Assembly (NCBI GenBank): GCA_900544305.1
Contig: UQUV01000013.1
Span: forward strand, 4,484-68,483
Source: an uncultured Porphyromonadaceae bacterium
Lineage (GTDB): Bacteria; Bacteroidota; Bacteroidia; Bacteroidales; Muribaculaceae
Length of the DNA: 64,000 bases
Direction: 5' to 3'
In this document: positions 34,332 through 43,418 of the stretch, piece by piece
Numbering within the stretch: the stretch's first letter is position 1
How the letters are laid out: every line of letters begins with the position of its first letter
Translations under genes and position numbers: made by a program
Notes under the pieces: generated by a model
Databases searched by the model: none
Seen by the model: only the letters and a program-made list of their open reading frames with translations
What the model was told of the DNA's origin: nothing

Positions 34332-36026
34332 TTATTCTTTTTCGCCGCGGGCAATCTTGTTGGCCATTACCACGGCTTTGGTGATGTGGTCGCAAACGTG
34401 GTCCTTGCCAATCATGTCTTCGATGTTGGCACGTTCAAGCACGGCATGCACGTTCGGATTGACACCCGAAAGCACGATGTGGATGCCTTCCTTCTGCGAC
34501 GACTGGATAAGGATTTCCAAGTTGTGGATAGCCGTAGAGTCGATAAACGGCACCTTGCGCATACGCAGGATGCGGACTTTCGGCTTGTCGCCCATCGAGC
34601 GCATCATTTCGTCGAATTTCGTAGCCACACCGAAGAAGAACGGACCGTCGATTTCGTAAACTTCTACGCCCTTTTCAAGGTCGAGCACCTCGTGGGTTGT
34701 CACTTCAGCGCCTTCGGCAATGTCGATTTGCTCGCCGATATGGCGGATTTGCGTATTTTCCATCACACGGCGCAGGAAGAGCAGGATGGCCAGCAGCAGA
34801 CCGATTTCGATGGCAATCGTGAGGTCGAAAATTACGGTAAGCACAAAAGTCACAATCATGACTGTAACGTCGGATTTCGGAGTCTTGAGGATTGCCTTCA
34901 CCGTGCGCCAGCCGCTCATGTTGTAGGATACCATAATCAGTACGCCTGCCAGACAAGCCATAGGAACGAGGTTGATTAGCGGCATCATGAACAGGAATAT
35001 CAGCAGCAGGACAATGGCATGGATAATGCCGGCCACCGGTGTGCGTCCGCCGTTGCTGATGTTGGTCATCGTACGTGCGATGGCACCCGTAACAGGAATA
35101 CCGCCGAAGAACGGCACTACAATGTTGGCGATACCCTGTCCGATTAGCTCCGTGTTGGAGTTGGTTGTCGTACTGGTAGCACCGTCGGCAACTGTAGCCG
35201 ACAGCAGTGATTCGATGGCACCCAGCATGGCGATGGTGAACGCCGACGGCAGCAGCGCATTGATAGTTTCAATGTTGATGCCGATGGAGTGCGGTGTCGG
35301 AATGGTGCCCGACAGGTTGGTGAAGCGGTCGCCGATGGTTTCAATGCCGGTCAGACCGAAATGTTCGCGCAGCACATAGACTACGGCTGTCACCACTACG
35401 ATGGCAATCAGTGCACCCGGCAGACGCTTGGAGATGTAGGGCATGCCGGCGATGATAACCAGTGATACAAGACCGACAACGAGCGTTGGCCAGTGCATGG
35501 TGCCGAAGTGGCTGATATACACGCCCCATTTTGAAATGAAGTCCGACGGAAGTGCTCCTGTCTGGAGTCCGAAAAAGTCGGTAATCTGTGTGGAGAATAT
35601 CGTGACGGCGATACCCGAGGTAAAGCCGATGACAATCGGATAGGGAATAAACTTGATGACCGTTCCCAGGCGGAAAAGTCCGAGAAAGACGAGAATCAGT
35701 CCGGCAAGGAAAGTGGCAATGGCAAGTCCTGTCAGTCCGAACTGCTGGATAATGCCGTAGATAATGACGATGAATGCGCCCGTAGGGCCGCCGATCTGCA
35801 CCGTGCTGCCGCCAAGTGCCGACACAAGGAAACCGCCGATGACGGCAGTGATGAGGCCGACTGTCGGAGTAACGCCCGAAGCGATACCGAATGCCACGGC
35901 AAGCGGCAATGCCACAATACCGACCACGATGCCGGCAATCAAATCATCCTTGAAACGCGCTGCGTTGTAATTCTTCAGAGTCGAAAGCAATTTCGGCTTG
36001 AAATCAACTTTTGATAGAATTTCCAT
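34332..36026 (-). CDS. SulP/SLC26 family anion permease with STAS domain
   Basis: A 564-residue inner-membrane transporter. The 14-segment SulP core (residues ~20-420) includes GIVVGIVALPLAVAFGIASG, IQIGGPTGAFIVI-type and GNIV-PFFGG-type segments. A C-terminal STAS domain (~445-560) has VRILRMRKVPFIDSTAIHNLE with the Asp-Ser-Thr loop. SulP proteins move sulfate, bicarbonate or dicarboxylates. No sulfate-assimilation or carbonic anhydrase gene is adjacent to choose between them. It is first in a two-gene unit with the MATE gene. Confidence 0.93.
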   Translation of the reverse strand: MEILSKVDFKPKLLSTLKNYNAARFKDDLIAGIVVGIVALPLAVAFGIASGVTPTVGLITAVIGGFLVSALGGSTVQIGGPTGAFIVIIYGIIQQFGLTGLAIATFLAGLILVFLGLFRLGTVIKFIPYPIVIGFTSGIAVTIFSTQITDFFGLQTGALPSDFISKWGVYISHFGTMHWPTLVVGLVSLVIIAGMPYISKRLPGALIAIVVVTAVVYVLREHFGLTGIETIGDRFTNLSGTIPTPHSIGINIETINALLPSAFTIAMLGAIESLLSATVADGATSTTTNSNTELIGQGIANIVVPFFGGIPVTGAIARTMTNISNGGRTPVAGIIHAIVLLLIFLFMMPLINLVPMACLAGVLIMVSYNMSGWRTVKAILKTPKSDVTVMIVTFVLTVIFDLTIAIEIGLLLAILLFLRRVMENTQIRHIGEQIDIAEGAEVTTHEVLDLEKGVEVYEIDGPFFFGVATKFDEMMRSMGDKPKVRILRMRKVPFIDSTAIHNLEILIQSSQKEGIHIVLSGVNPNVHAVLERANIEDMIGKDHVCDHITKAVVMANKIARGEKE

Positions 36027-36224
36027 TTAATTAAAAACCTGTAGTTACAATCATTTTACCTGTAGGCAAACGCCTGTTCACTAAACCCAAAACGGTCCTT
36101 TGTGGTGGATTGGGGCTAAAAGAAAGCGCAAAGGTATAAATTTTTTTTAAAACAATTAACAAATTTTGGATGAGAAAATTGTCGGTTGTCATATCTTGTC
36201 CGTCGGAAGGTTGGATAGAATGAG

Positions 36225-36269
36225 AAACCGGCATTATTCCTGCCATTGAAACAGGGATAATGCCGGTTT
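36225..36269 (-). terminator. hairpin after the ABC-2 export operon
   Basis: An 18-bp stem (36225-36242 with 36252-36269, one G-U pair) and a 9-nt loop lie just beyond the minus-strand stop at 36287. The U-tract is weak. The 260-base gap 36027-36286 otherwise holds only the SulP upstream region. Confidence 0.6.
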
Positions 36270-36286
36270 AATTCGGTTGCGCCGGA

Positions 36287-37489
36287 CTATTGCGCTTTTT
36301 CTGGCGAATATTGGCGGACGTGGTGTCCTACTGAAGCCTTGTTGATAAACAGGGCGATGAAGAAGTAGCCGATGGCGTTCAGCCACAGCATCATGTATTC
36401 GTGGTTGACATCGCCGAGCGAAGCTCCGTTGGCGTTCATGCGTACAAATGCCTGCATGGCCCAGGTTGACGGGCAGCATGCGCTGACAAAGCGGTAGAGG
36501 GGACTCATGTCGTAGAGCGGCCAGGGAATGCCTGAAAGGAACAGGAAGATGACCGAGGTTACGACTATCAGCACAAACGACGTTTCGCGTTCGCGTACGA
36601 TGACCTGCAATGTCATTCCGAAGAATACGGCGGCAAACAGATAGGGCACGCAGAGGAGAACCACTTCAAACAGGTTGGCATACTGTGGATAGCTGAAGAA
36701 TTTCGGTACGAAATAGAGCAGATAAACCAGTTGGCCGAGATATAGGATGATGAAAGCCATTGCCTTTCCGAGCATACGGCTGACGGCTCCTGAATTCCGA
36801 GTATCGTAGGGGTCCACGTCTCCGTAGCGGCGACGGCGTTCGTAGATGGCGCCGCCCATCATGCAGACGGAAAGAATGATGGTCTGCTGCACGATAAGGA
36901 TAAGGATGGCCGGAAGCAGGAAGGTGGCGAAGCCTTGTTCGGGATTACCCAAAGCAAAATAGGTGCTGGATACTGTCGGCGGCACTTTCGGCGCGTCGGC
37001 TCCGAGACTGTACATCTTTTCAATGCGGATATCCGAGCCGAGGTCCATGGTCGATTCGGTCAGGGCTACGAGCAGCGACTTGTAGCGGATGAGCAGCGAC
37101 ATGTCGCAGTAGAGGCTCACGGTGCCCTGTTCGCCTCTGACGATGTTGCGGTCGAAATCGCGGTCGATGTGCACGATGCCGTAGCAGCGTTTTTCGGCCA
37201 CCCAGCGTTTCGCTTCTTCCATGTCGGCGGCATAGCCGGCTACCATGGCCGATTCCGAGGCGTCGATTTTGCGTGCCAGTTCGCGGCTTTTTACCGAGCG
37301 ACTGTCGTCGACAATCGCTACCGGCACGTCGCGGGTCAGCTCCGGATTATAGATGAGCGCGTAGACAATCGGATAGAGCAGCGGCACGAGGAAAAGGAAT
37401 ATCAGCAGACCCTTGTCCTTGATAACGAACTTGAATTCGTTCTTGAATGCTCTGTATATGTCGAAATAAAATTTTTTCAGACGTTTCAT
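36287..37489 (-). CDS. ABC-2 type permease, YbhS/YhgE-like (second of pair)
   Basis: A 400-residue membrane protein. It has one N-terminal helix near 27-48 (FLFLVPLLYPIVYALIYN), a periplasmic domain of ~140 residues (VAIVDDSRSVKSRELARKIDA...), then five C-terminal helices with the ABC-2 pattern (ILILIVQQTIILSVCMMGGAIYE, LSGIPWPLYDMSP). It pairs with the preceding permease gene (12-nt gap), an HlyD-type adaptor and a TolC-type channel. No ATP-binding gene is in the operon, so either an unlinked ATPase powers it or it works differently. Confidence 0.88.
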   Translation of the reverse strand: MKRLKKFYFDIYRAFKNEFKFVIKDKGLLIFLFLVPLLYPIVYALIYNPELTRDVPVAIVDDSRSVKSRELARKIDASESAMVAGYAADMEEAKRWVAEKRCYGIVHIDRDFDRNIVRGEQGTVSLYCDMSLLIRYKSLLVALTESTMDLGSDIRIEKMYSLGADAPKVPPTVSSTYFALGNPEQGFATFLLPAILILIVQQTIILSVCMMGGAIYERRRRYGDVDPYDTRNSGAVSRMLGKAMAFIILYLGQLVYLLYFVPKFFSYPQYANLFEVVLLCVPYLFAAVFFGMTLQVIVRERETSFVLIVVTSVIFLFLSGIPWPLYDMSPLYRFVSACCPSTWAMQAFVRMNANGASLGDVNHEYMMLWLNAIGYFFIALFINKASVGHHVRQYSPEKAQ

Positions 37490-37501
37490 GCGATAGGGGT
37501 A

Positions 37502-38668
37502 TTAAGGCACATAAACCGGATTCATGTTGGCTTTCTTCATGCGTTTCAGTACCAGTGCCGGAAGCAGCAGGAATGCGAGCAGGGCGGCATAGTAGAGGCG
37601 GGAATAATAAAGCGGAAATCCGTTGAGTGCCTGGTCCACGTAAATCAAAAAGTAGTAGCGCACCGGGAGAATGTAGGCGAATATGGCAATCGGACTGTAC
37701 ATATCCTCCAACGGAAACGAGAAGGCTCCGACGGAGAACGAGAGGATGCCGACAAGTGAGGCGATACTCAGACCTAAACGGAGGTTAGGCATAATGCCGG
37801 CTATCACCACTCCGAATGCCTGGTTGGCCATCACGAACAGAATCATTGCGCCGATCATGTTCCACGGGTTGCAGTTGAGCGGGAATCCATAGTAGCCGTA
37901 GAGAATGGACTGCATAAGGAATCCTACGGACGCAAAAATGAGCGTCTGCGGCAGCAGTTTGCCGAGCAGGGCTACATACATCGAGCCGTCGGCCGTTTTT
38001 ATCCACTCGCGTGAAGTGCCCATCTTTTCTTCGTGGCAGATGCTGAATATGGTGACGAGCAGTATCATCAGGGCCAGCGCACAGAGTGCAAACGAGTTGA
38101 CCAGATAAATGGCATAGTTTGTCCACGGGTTGTGCACCGGATTCGTCAGCAGTTGAACCGGTTGCAGCAGGTCCATCGCTTGTTTTTCGGTGGCTCCCGA
38201 ACTTACCAGATAGGCTTTGACGATGGAAGCCGAAGTAAGCGTGGAGGTGGTGCGCAGACTGCGGTAGAGCAGTGAGCCGGGAACGTAGAACGTGCTGTTC
38301 GTATAGTAGGCAATCTGAGGTTCCCGTCCCGCCATTGCATCGCGCATGAAGTTGTGCGGAATGATGAAGAAACCGTAGATTTCCCCTTTCTGCATCAGTT
38401 CGTAGGCTTCGACGTAGCTGTTCACCTTGTGGTTGAGGTCCACTTCCACCGAACTGTTGAGGGTGCGTACCACTTCGCGCGAAGCCGTGGAATTGTCAAG
38501 GTCGACAATCGCAGTCGGGATGTGGTTCGGCAGGCCGTTTTTCATCAGTCCGAGCAGAAAGAAGGTCACGAACAGCGGGATGACTACCATCGCGAAGATG
38601 TATAGCCGCCGTTCCGTGAGCTTGCGCACGCCGCGTTTGATTGAGTTTATAAATGCAGTTTTAAACAT
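37502..38668 (-). CDS. ABC-2 type permease (first of pair)
   Basis: A 388-residue protein with the same plan as its neighbour: a helix near 24-44 (IFAMVVIPLFVTFFLLGLM), a periplasmic domain (HIPTAIVDLDNSTASREVVRTLN), then a C-terminal membrane part with SVGAFSFPLEDMYSPIAIFAYILP. The shared -AIVD-D-S-SRE- start of the periplasmic domain suggests the two permeases arose by duplication and form a heterodimer. It lies third in the TolC-HlyD-permease-permease operon, 57 nt after the HlyD gene. Confidence 0.88.
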   Translation of the reverse strand: MFKTAFINSIKRGVRKLTERRLYIFAMVVIPLFVTFFLLGLMKNGLPNHIPTAIVDLDNSTASREVVRTLNSSVEVDLNHKVNSYVEAYELMQKGEIYGFFIIPHNFMRDAMAGREPQIAYYTNSTFYVPGSLLYRSLRTTSTLTSASIVKAYLVSSGATEKQAMDLLQPVQLLTNPVHNPWTNYAIYLVNSFALCALALMILLVTIFSICHEEKMGTSREWIKTADGSMYVALLGKLLPQTLIFASVGFLMQSILYGYYGFPLNCNPWNMIGAMILFVMANQAFGVVIAGIMPNLRLGLSIASLVGILSFSVGAFSFPLEDMYSPIAIFAYILPVRYYFLIYVDQALNGFPLYYSRLYYAALLAFLLLPALVLKRMKKANMNPVYVP

Positions 38669-38725
38669 AATTTCAAAAAGACAAAATGGTGAAAAAGGGA
38701 GGCGGAACGTTTGTTCCGCAACCGT

Positions 38726-39745
38726 TTATTCGAGAATGACACTCATGCCCGGACGCAGGTCCTTGATTTTCTCAACAGGACGCAGACGCACTTCAAACGT
38801 ACGGCTGTCGAATTCGCCTGTCACTTTAGTGGCACGCCATACGGCGTATTCGCCTCTGTCCTTGATGAAGTACACTTCTGCCTGTGCATCGTCGAGGTCC
38901 AGTGCCGGAATCTTGACAGAAACTTTAGCTCCCATTTTCAGGTCCTGAAGACGGGTTTCACGTACGTTGAACACCATCCACTGGTCGTCGGTTTTCAGCA
39001 CGTTCATAATCGGAGTACCGGTTGAAACGAGTTCGCCCACGTTCGGGAAGATGTCGGAAATTTCACCGTCGCACGGAGCCAGCAGATACTGGTCGTTCAG
39101 GATGGATTCCACTTCCTGTACGGTGCCCTTGGCAGCGTTGGCCATGGCTTCTGCGGCCATCTTGTCTTCGCGCTGTGCGCCTTCCTTCGCCATTTCGTAC
39201 TGTGAGCGGGCTGCGCTTTCAGCAGCAACGGCTGCATCGTAGGCGGCTTTTGCTTCGTCACGCTTCTGTGCCGGAACTACGTTCTGCTTGTAGAGCGATT
39301 CGAGGCGTTCGTATGTCTTTTTGTGAATGTCGAGCGATGCTTTTGCCTGTTGCCAAAGGTCGTAGGCTGCTGTCAGCACTTGCGAGCGTGCGCCGGCATT
39401 TGCCTTTTGGCGTTGTGCGTCGGCGGCATCCTGCATGGCAAGAGCCTGTGCCAGCTTGGCGTCGACAGTGGCAGAGTGGATTTTGGCAAGTGTGTCGCCG
39501 GCCTGCACTTTCTGTCCTTCCGTTACATAGAACTTTTCAACACGTCCAGGAAGAAGTCCTGAAACGCGTACGGATGTGGCTTCCACCTGTCCCTGTGCCA
39601 TTTCCGGTGCAGGCTTGATGACGATGAAGCCGATAATGCCAAGTATGATAACAACGATGATGGCAACGCCGATGGCAACGAATAGCGAGCGTTCCTTTTT
39701 CTTTATCACCAGTTCGCTTTCCTGATTGAAATTCAAGTTTTCCAT
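38726..39745 (-). CDS. HlyD/EmrA-type periplasmic adaptor protein
   Basis: A 339-residue membrane fusion protein. It has one N-terminal helix at ~22-46 (SLFVAIGVAIIVVIILGIIGFIVI), a split biotinyl/lipoyl-type domain (GRVEKFYVTEGQKVQAGDTLAKI ... PCDGEISDIFPNVGELVSTGTPI), a central coiled-coil hairpin (~90-210, alanine-rich) and a beta-barrel domain. It would bridge the inner-membrane permeases to the TolC channel. Second gene of the operon, 42 nt after the channel gene. Confidence 0.92.
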   Translation of the reverse strand: MENLNFNQESELVIKKKERSLFVAIGVAIIVVIILGIIGFIVIKPAPEMAQGQVEATSVRVSGLLPGRVEKFYVTEGQKVQAGDTLAKIHSATVDAKLAQALAMQDAADAQRQKANAGARSQVLTAAYDLWQQAKASLDIHKKTYERLESLYKQNVVPAQKRDEAKAAYDAAVAAESAARSQYEMAKEGAQREDKMAAEAMANAAKGTVQEVESILNDQYLLAPCDGEISDIFPNVGELVSTGTPIMNVLKTDDQWMVFNVRETRLQDLKMGAKVSVKIPALDLDDAQAEVYFIKDRGEYAVWRATKVTGEFDSRTFEVRLRPVEKIKDLRPGMSVILE

Positions 39746-39787
39746 AATTATATTTTTATTTCTTTTAGATTCTGAAAAAATGAGGTG

Positions 39788-41245
39788 TTAGTAAGTTAAA
39801 GTTCCCAGTACTTTCGACAGATATACGTCGCAGAGCTGAACGTCGATTCCGGCATCGATGTGTTCGGAGTTGGCTTTCAGCCATGCAGTCTGTGCTGCCA
39901 TCACGTTGTCGATGGGCATCACGCCTTCCTTGTAGCCGATTTGTGCCTGGCGCAGATTTTCTTCTGCCTTGTCGAGGTTGGATTTTGCCATTTCAAGAGT
40001 CTTGGCGGCTTCTTTTGCCTTGAAGGCGGCCTGGCTCACCTGAAGTTCCACTTTCTCTTTGGCTTCTTCCAGTTCGAGTTGCTTGATGACGGTTTCACTC
40101 TTGGCGTTGCGGAACTTGTTGTAGTTTCCTCCCCAGTGCCACAGCGGGATTTTAACCATGGCGCCTACGCTGAACATACCGTTGAACTTCTTTTCAAATC
40201 CGTTGAATATGTTGGGGTTGGAGAATCCGTAAGAACCTACGACGGCAATGTTCGGAAGCATTTCCGAGCGTGCCACGTTCTGTTTCTGCTCGAACACTTT
40301 CACGGCCAGTTCCAGACTGCGGAGGTCGGAACGGTTGGCGTAGACGTCGTTCATGTTGTAGCTGTTGGAAGGCAACGACTTGAATTCCTTCACGTCGTTG
40401 TATTCGTCGACGAGTGTCGGCTGTGAATCCAACGGAAGTCCGCAGATTTGCGCCAATGCCATGCGTGAGAGCGACAGGCCGTTGTCCACCTTCATCAGGT
40501 CGATGTTGGCCTCGTTGAGCTTCACTTCCACATTGAGCAGGTCGGATTTCGTGGCTACGCCTTCGGCAATCATTGCCTTCACGTTGCGCTGGAGCGTGTC
40601 GAGCAGTTCGATATAGCTGTCGGCGAGCTTTTTCTTTTCGCCCAGCGAAACTACCTGCCAATAGGCGGCATCAACGGCATAGACGACTTCCTTTTCAGCC
40701 GTTTTCTGCATTTCGCCGGCAAGGTCCTTGGCGTAGTCGGCCATTTTGTTCAGGGCGATGATTTTTCCGCCCATGAAGATAGGCTGCGTGAGCGTTACGG
40801 CTCCGCCGAATACATTATGTATGTCGAATGTCATTGCTTCTTTCGGGATAACTGCCACTTGTGTCGGAATCGGTTGTCCGTCGGGAGTCAGTACAGGTTT
40901 GCCGTCGGCACCGACAAGGATATTGTAGTCATATTGTCCGGTTTGCGGATTGAACGACTTGGTAGGAAGCATCTGGTCGCCCGAAAGCAACGAAATTTCC
41001 TTTTGATTGTAGAAATAGGTGCCTGTGAAGTCAAAGCCCGGCAAATAGGCGGCAAAGGCTTCTTTCTTCTGATATTCGGCAGCTTTATGCCTTTCCTGGG
41101 CAATTTGCATTGTCTTGTTGTTGCGTAATGCCATATTCCGGCAAGAGTCGAGGGAAAGAGGCTCGTTAGCAACGCTGCAGAGAGACGTGAAGATGACGGT
41201 CAGTGCAGATAGTAATAATCCCTTGGTTTTGTGTAGCATATACAA
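39788..41245 (-). CDS. TolC family outer membrane efflux channel
   Basis: A 485-residue outer membrane factor. A signal peptide (LLLSALTVIFTSLCSVAN) is followed by two OEP repeats, seen in the paired long alpha-helical stretches (LSLDSCRNMALRNNKTMQIAQ; then DLRSLELAVKVFEQKQNVARSE, LDKAEENLRQAQIGYKEG). It forms the trimeric exit duct for the ABC-2/HlyD system encoded downstream. The start may be the ATG at 41245 or the one two codons later (41239). First gene of the four-gene minus-strand operon. Confidence 0.93.
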   Translation of the reverse strand: MYMLHKTKGLLLSALTVIFTSLCSVANEPLSLDSCRNMALRNNKTMQIAQERHKAAEYQKKEAFAAYLPGFDFTGTYFYNQKEISLLSGDQMLPTKSFNPQTGQYDYNILVGADGKPVLTPDGQPIPTQVAVIPKEAMTFDIHNVFGGAVTLTQPIFMGGKIIALNKMADYAKDLAGEMQKTAEKEVVYAVDAAYWQVVSLGEKKKLADSYIELLDTLQRNVKAMIAEGVATKSDLLNVEVKLNEANIDLMKVDNGLSLSRMALAQICGLPLDSQPTLVDEYNDVKEFKSLPSNSYNMNDVYANRSDLRSLELAVKVFEQKQNVARSEMLPNIAVVGSYGFSNPNIFNGFEKKFNGMFSVGAMVKIPLWHWGGNYNKFRNAKSETVIKQLELEEAKEKVELQVSQAAFKAKEAAKTLEMAKSNLDKAEENLRQAQIGYKEGVMPIDNVMAAQTAWLKANSEHIDAGIDVQLCDVYLSKVLGTLTY

Positions 41246-41350
41246 TAATGTTAATCTTTTTCGGAGGACGAAATTAATAATAGAAAAACATTATTGTAGC
41301 TCGAAAGTTTAGTTTTTCCCTGAGAAAAAACTAATGGCAGAACAAAAAGG

Positions 41351-41376
41351 AAAATTCGGCCAAAAGAATGGTCGAA
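41351..41376 (-). terminator. terminator of the nucleobase permease gene
   Basis: TTCGGCC/GGTCGAA (41355-41361, 41370-41376) pair over 7 bp with an 8-nt loop. In minus-strand direction the plus-strand A-run 41351-41354 gives a short U-tract. A second hairpin (9 bp) lies at 41309-41334. Together these fill the short gap 41246-41387. Confidence 0.6.
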
Positions 41377-41387
41377 AAGTAGGGCCG

Positions 41388-42653
41388 TTAGCGTTGCCTT
41401 TTCTTGAAAACAAGGTGTTCAAGCATGACAACGGTCAGTACTCCCACCACAAAACCGTTCGACAGGATGGGTTGCAGAATCGCCGGCAGCGCAGCCACGG
41501 CACTCTGTGGCAGCAGGGCTACGAAAAGTCCGATGCCCATAGGGATAGCGATGGTCAGCGCATGGTCGAAATTACGTACCGAGCCGGTGTCTACAATCAG
41601 GTTGAAAGCGGCGGCAAGCTGAAGGATGACGATATACATGAGCATGATGCCGATGATGATGTCGGGGAGCAGGGTGAACACCGAAACCATCGACGGGCTG
41701 AGCGCACACAGCACCAGACCGATTCCGCAGGGGATAATCGTGTAGCGCGAAGCGCAGCCGGTTGACGCGATGATGCCCGGGGAGATGGAAAAGTCCACCG
41801 GACCGATGATGCCGAGCATTCCCGACAGGGTGTTTCCCAGTCCGACGACGGCATTGCCGCGGGCTATGCGTTTGTCGGGTTCGTCGGCCTGTACCATGTC
41901 CTTTACCGATTGGACAGAACCCAACTCGTTGATAAGCAGGGCGAAGAAGCAGATAAGGAAGGAAAGAATCGTTCCGGCTTCAAATTCCGGTCGGATAAAC
42001 AGACTGTCGAGGGTGATGCGGTAGTCGTAGTCGGGCATTGGCGGAATTTCATTGAACAGGTAGTAGGCGGCTGTGCCTAAAACGACCGTAAAAATAATGG
42101 TGGTCGATTTCCAGATACCTTTGAGCAGGTTGTTCAGAATAAAAGTGGCAAGGATGGCAATGACGGTAAACCCGAAATTGAACAGCGGACTGCCGGTTTT
42201 GAAAATGAGGTCGAGAAACACCGGCGCGAGCGTCATGCCAATCAGTCCGAGAATGGTGATGATGATGCGCGGTGTGAAAATTGTCTGGATTTTTTTCAGC
42301 AGTCCCGAAATGGAAACCAGGAACAGCGCTACGCCGCCTACGGCAATGGCCGTGTAGACAGCGTTGAATCCGGCCGACTGTGCGGTGAGAATGCCCACAA
42401 TCAGTACGGCTGCCGGTCCGACGACGAGCGGCATGCGGTGGCCCCACAGTGCTTGCGCAATCATGGTCATTCCAAGCACGGTGTAAAGTTTCTGAAGATA
42501 CAGAGTCTGCTGCACAATGTCGTCGTAAAACTGGATTTTGGCAAGCATGGCTACGGTCAGCACGTTAGGAATGGAGAGGATGAGCCATTGCAGGCCGTAA
42601 GTCAGAAGATGCGCCATCGGCGGACGCTGGTTGAGGGTGTATTTAAGTTCCAT
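41388..42653 (-). CDS. NCS2 family nucleobase (uracil/xanthine) permease
   Basis: A 421-residue protein with ~13 membrane segments of the nucleobase:cation symporter-2 family. It carries LTYGLQWLILSIPNVLTVAML at the N-terminus, the GHRMPLVVGPAAVLIVG segment in TM3 and a SPGIIASTGCASRYTIIPCG region near 275-295. It imports a purine or pyrimidine base with protons. Divergent pairing with xpt, which salvages xanthine, points to xanthine as substrate; the position of the gene and not a specific residue supports this. Two minus-strand -7 boxes lie in the 117-bp shared intergenic region. Confidence 0.88.
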   Translation of the reverse strand: MELKYTLNQRPPMAHLLTYGLQWLILSIPNVLTVAMLAKIQFYDDIVQQTLYLQKLYTVLGMTMIAQALWGHRMPLVVGPAAVLIVGILTAQSAGFNAVYTAIAVGGVALFLVSISGLLKKIQTIFTPRIIITILGLIGMTLAPVFLDLIFKTGSPLFNFGFTVIAILATFILNNLLKGIWKSTTIIFTVVLGTAAYYLFNEIPPMPDYDYRITLDSLFIRPEFEAGTILSFLICFFALLINELGSVQSVKDMVQADEPDKRIARGNAVVGLGNTLSGMLGIIGPVDFSISPGIIASTGCASRYTIIPCGIGLVLCALSPSMVSVFTLLPDIIIGIMLMYIVILQLAAAFNLIVDTGSVRNFDHALTIAIPMGIGLFVALLPQSAVAALPAILQPILSNGFVVGVLTVVMLEHLVFKKRQR

Positions 42654-42675
42654 AGCTGTTCATTTCAATCGTTGC

Positions 42676-42711
42676 CAAAGGTAGGTAATTTGTTTCTTTT
42701 TTTCAAAGATA
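42676..42711 (-). promoter_or_regulatory. tandem -7 boxes upstream of the permease gene
   Basis: CAAAGGTA (42676-42683) and CAAAGATA (42704-42711) read TACCTTTG and TATCTTTG on the minus strand, 22 and 50 bases before the permease ATG. Both match TAnnTTTG exactly. Confidence 0.55.
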
Positions 42712-42747
42712 GTTGGACCGGAATATGGTGGAGTCGGCTTTTTTGTA

Positions 42748-42755
42748 TAAGTTTG
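42748..42755 (+). promoter_or_regulatory. -7 box of xpt
   Basis: TAAGTTTG matches TAnnTTTG and lies 15 bases before the xpt ATG at 42771. This fixes the xpt start and leaves no room for a purine riboswitch in the leader. Confidence 0.65.
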
Positions 42756-42770
42756 CAAAAACTTTCCGAT

Positions 42771-43340
42771 ATGCAACTGTTAAAAGAGAGAATACTTCAA
42801 GACGGCCGCTCGCTTCCGGGTGGCATTTTAAAGGTGGACAGCTTTTTGAACCATCAGCTTGACCCGAATTTGATGTACGAAATCGCCCAGGAATTCAAAC
42901 GCCGTTTTGCCGGGGTAAATTTCAATAAGATTGTAACCATTGAGGCCAGTGGTATTGCTCCAGCCATCATGCTGGGCTATATTCTTCAGTTGCCGGTGGT
43001 GTTCATCAAGAAGAAACAACCGAAAACGATGGACAATATGCTCGTGTCGGAAGTGCGCTCCTTCACTAAAAACCGTGTATATACGGTTTGCATCAGCAAC
43101 AGCTTCCTGACGAAGGACGACCATGTGATTTTCATCGACGACTTCCTTGCCTATGGAAATGCCGCGCTCGGCATGATTGACCTTGCCCGTCAGGCCGGTG
43201 CAACGATTGAAGGTATGGGCTTTATCATCGAGAAGGGCTTCCAGGGCGGAGGCGACCGCCTGCGCGAAATGGGCCACAACATTCAGAGCCTCGCCATTAT
43301 CGACAGCCTCGACGACTGCAAAATCAAGTTCCGCGAGTAA
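42771..43340 (+). CDS. xpt: xanthine phosphoribosyltransferase
   Basis: A 189-residue type I phosphoribosyltransferase that makes XMP from xanthine and PRPP. The N-terminal MQLLKERILQDGRSLPGGILKVDSF is diagnostic of Xpt. The TIEASGIAPAIMLGY segment and the PRPP-binding VIFIDDFLAYGNA (near 122-134) are in place. The long upstream open frame overlaps the permease gene on the other strand and is not real. It converges on birA through a shared bidirectional terminator at 43361-43401. Confidence 0.95.
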   Translation: MQLLKERILQDGRSLPGGILKVDSFLNHQLDPNLMYEIAQEFKRRFAGVNFNKIVTIEASGIAPAIMLGYILQLPVVFIKKKQPKTMDNMLVSEVRSFTKNRVYTVCISNSFLTKDDHVIFIDDFLAYGNAALGMIDLARQAGATIEGMGFIIEKGFQGGGDRLREMGHNIQSLAIIDSLDDCKIKFRE

Positions 43341-43360
43341 AAGTACATTGTAAAAAATAG

Positions 43361-43404
43361 AAATCGCAACCATACCGGTTTGTCCGTTGTGGTTGCGATT
43401 TTTT
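43361..43404 (+). terminator. bidirectional terminator between xpt and birA
   Basis: AAATCGCAACCA (43361-43372) pairs perfectly with TGGTTGCGATTT (43390-43401), flanked by T on the right and by A-rich sequence on the left. It can stop both convergent genes. Confidence 0.88.
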
Positions 43405-43418
43405 GTTTGAACTGTTTG

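Noticed and set aside
33171..34979. 602-codon plus-strand frame opposite the MATE and SulP genes
   Set aside because: No domain or signal, and both minus-strand genes are clearly coding.
42438..42770. 111-codon N-terminal extension of xpt
   Set aside because: It overlaps the permease gene on the other strand, and the Xpt family start is at 42771 just after a -7 box.
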